Assembly: GCF_013408795.1 (NCBI RefSeq)
Contig: NZ_JACCCC010000001.1
Span: 3,844,001-3,908,000 of the forward strand
DNA: 64,000 nucleotides
Direction of reading: 5' to 3'
From: Spinactinospora alkalitolerans
GTDB taxonomy: Bacteria > Actinomycetota > Actinomycetes > Streptosporangiales > Streptosporangiaceae
Shown here: positions 63,897 to 64,000 of the stretch, piece by piece
How the letters are laid out: each line of letters opens with the position of its first letter
How positions within the stretch are numbered: the first letter of the stretch is position 1
Notes under the pieces: model-generated
Database searches by the model: none
Told to the model about the DNA's origin: nothing
Seen by the model: only the letters and a program-made list of their open reading frames with translations
Position numbers and translations under genes: made by a program

Positions 63897-64000
63897 GTCC
63901 GGCGGCGGCCGGGCGGAGCCGCGCGGAAGCGGAAACGGACGGGGCGGGCCGGGCCCGCGCGGACCTCGAACCGTGGAGGAGCGTGAGAGCGGTGGAGGCA

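Noticed and set aside
63976-64000. Start of a further gene at the right edge
   Set aside because: GGAGGAGC followed by GTG is suggestive, but fewer than 20 bases of coding sequence remain, so nothing can be identified.

Overview
This window is one contiguous stretch of a very GC-rich actinobacterial chromosome with strong third-position G/C bias, frequent GTG and TTG starts and long GC hairpin terminators. A GH11 xylanase with a CBM2 module of the Thermobifida/Nocardiopsis type, a RamB-type glyoxylate regulator, a fused TrpEG enzyme behind a leader peptide, FolP2, and a 6C-like RNA together suggest a filamentous actinomycete, perhaps Nocardiopsaceae; the taxon is inference. There is no rRNA, no recognised tRNA, no CRISPR array and no insertion sequence. 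It reads as an ordinary chromosomal region with a few accessory genes: the start of an AIPR-like defence gene at the left edge, a divergent Fic protein, and a damaged ABC exporter.

Layout. 0-10 kb: AIPR-like fragment, DUF4429/SHOCT protein, PCMT-like methyltransferase with a tiny zinc-ribbon protein, secreted xylanase, thyX, uronate-dehydrogenase-like enzyme, and trpEG under an attenuator with a Trp-Trp leader peptide. 10-22 kb: HelD-like RNA polymerase recycling ATPase, DUF2207 protein, a TetR/acyltransferase pair, a hotdog-fold protein, a self-contained SMR pump/TetR operon behind a double operator, acyl-CoA dehydrogenase, VOC protein, Fic protein and an AraC regulator. 22-26 kb: ramB divergent from aceA (isocitrate lyase), the glyoxylate-shunt control pair. 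26-34 kb: lipoprotein, CPBP membrane protein, a CynX-type MFS exporter divergent from a FadR regulator, a repeat-filled 0.85 kb gap, and a TetR gene divergent from an ABC-2 exporter operon whose ATPase has lost its Walker A half.

34-48 kb: RraA-like protein, folP2 with a double AsnC-domain regulator, an LCP cell-wall ligase, NADP-type glutamate dehydrogenase, flavin reductase, a GH18 chitinase, an M15-like anchored protein, the TldD/TldE protease pair and dodecin. 48-64 kb: 6C-like small RNA, mobA and moaA (molybdenum cofactor), a paralogous pair of actinobacterial unknowns, rtcB, a lysophospholipase-like hydrolase, an acyl-CoA synthetase, a MocR/YczE divergent pair, a GH15 glucosidase/trehalase-like enzyme and an MFS transporter.

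The most notable non-coding content is the trp attenuator, whose leader peptide appears to be leaderless; a three-hairpin small RNA with C-rich loops; two families of dispersed intergenic repeats (one with three copies of about 90 bp, the other with two clear copies and a possible third); a 26-27 bp degenerate tandem array in front of the CynX-type exporter; and a perfect 22 bp inverted repeat carrying two operators before the SMR pump.
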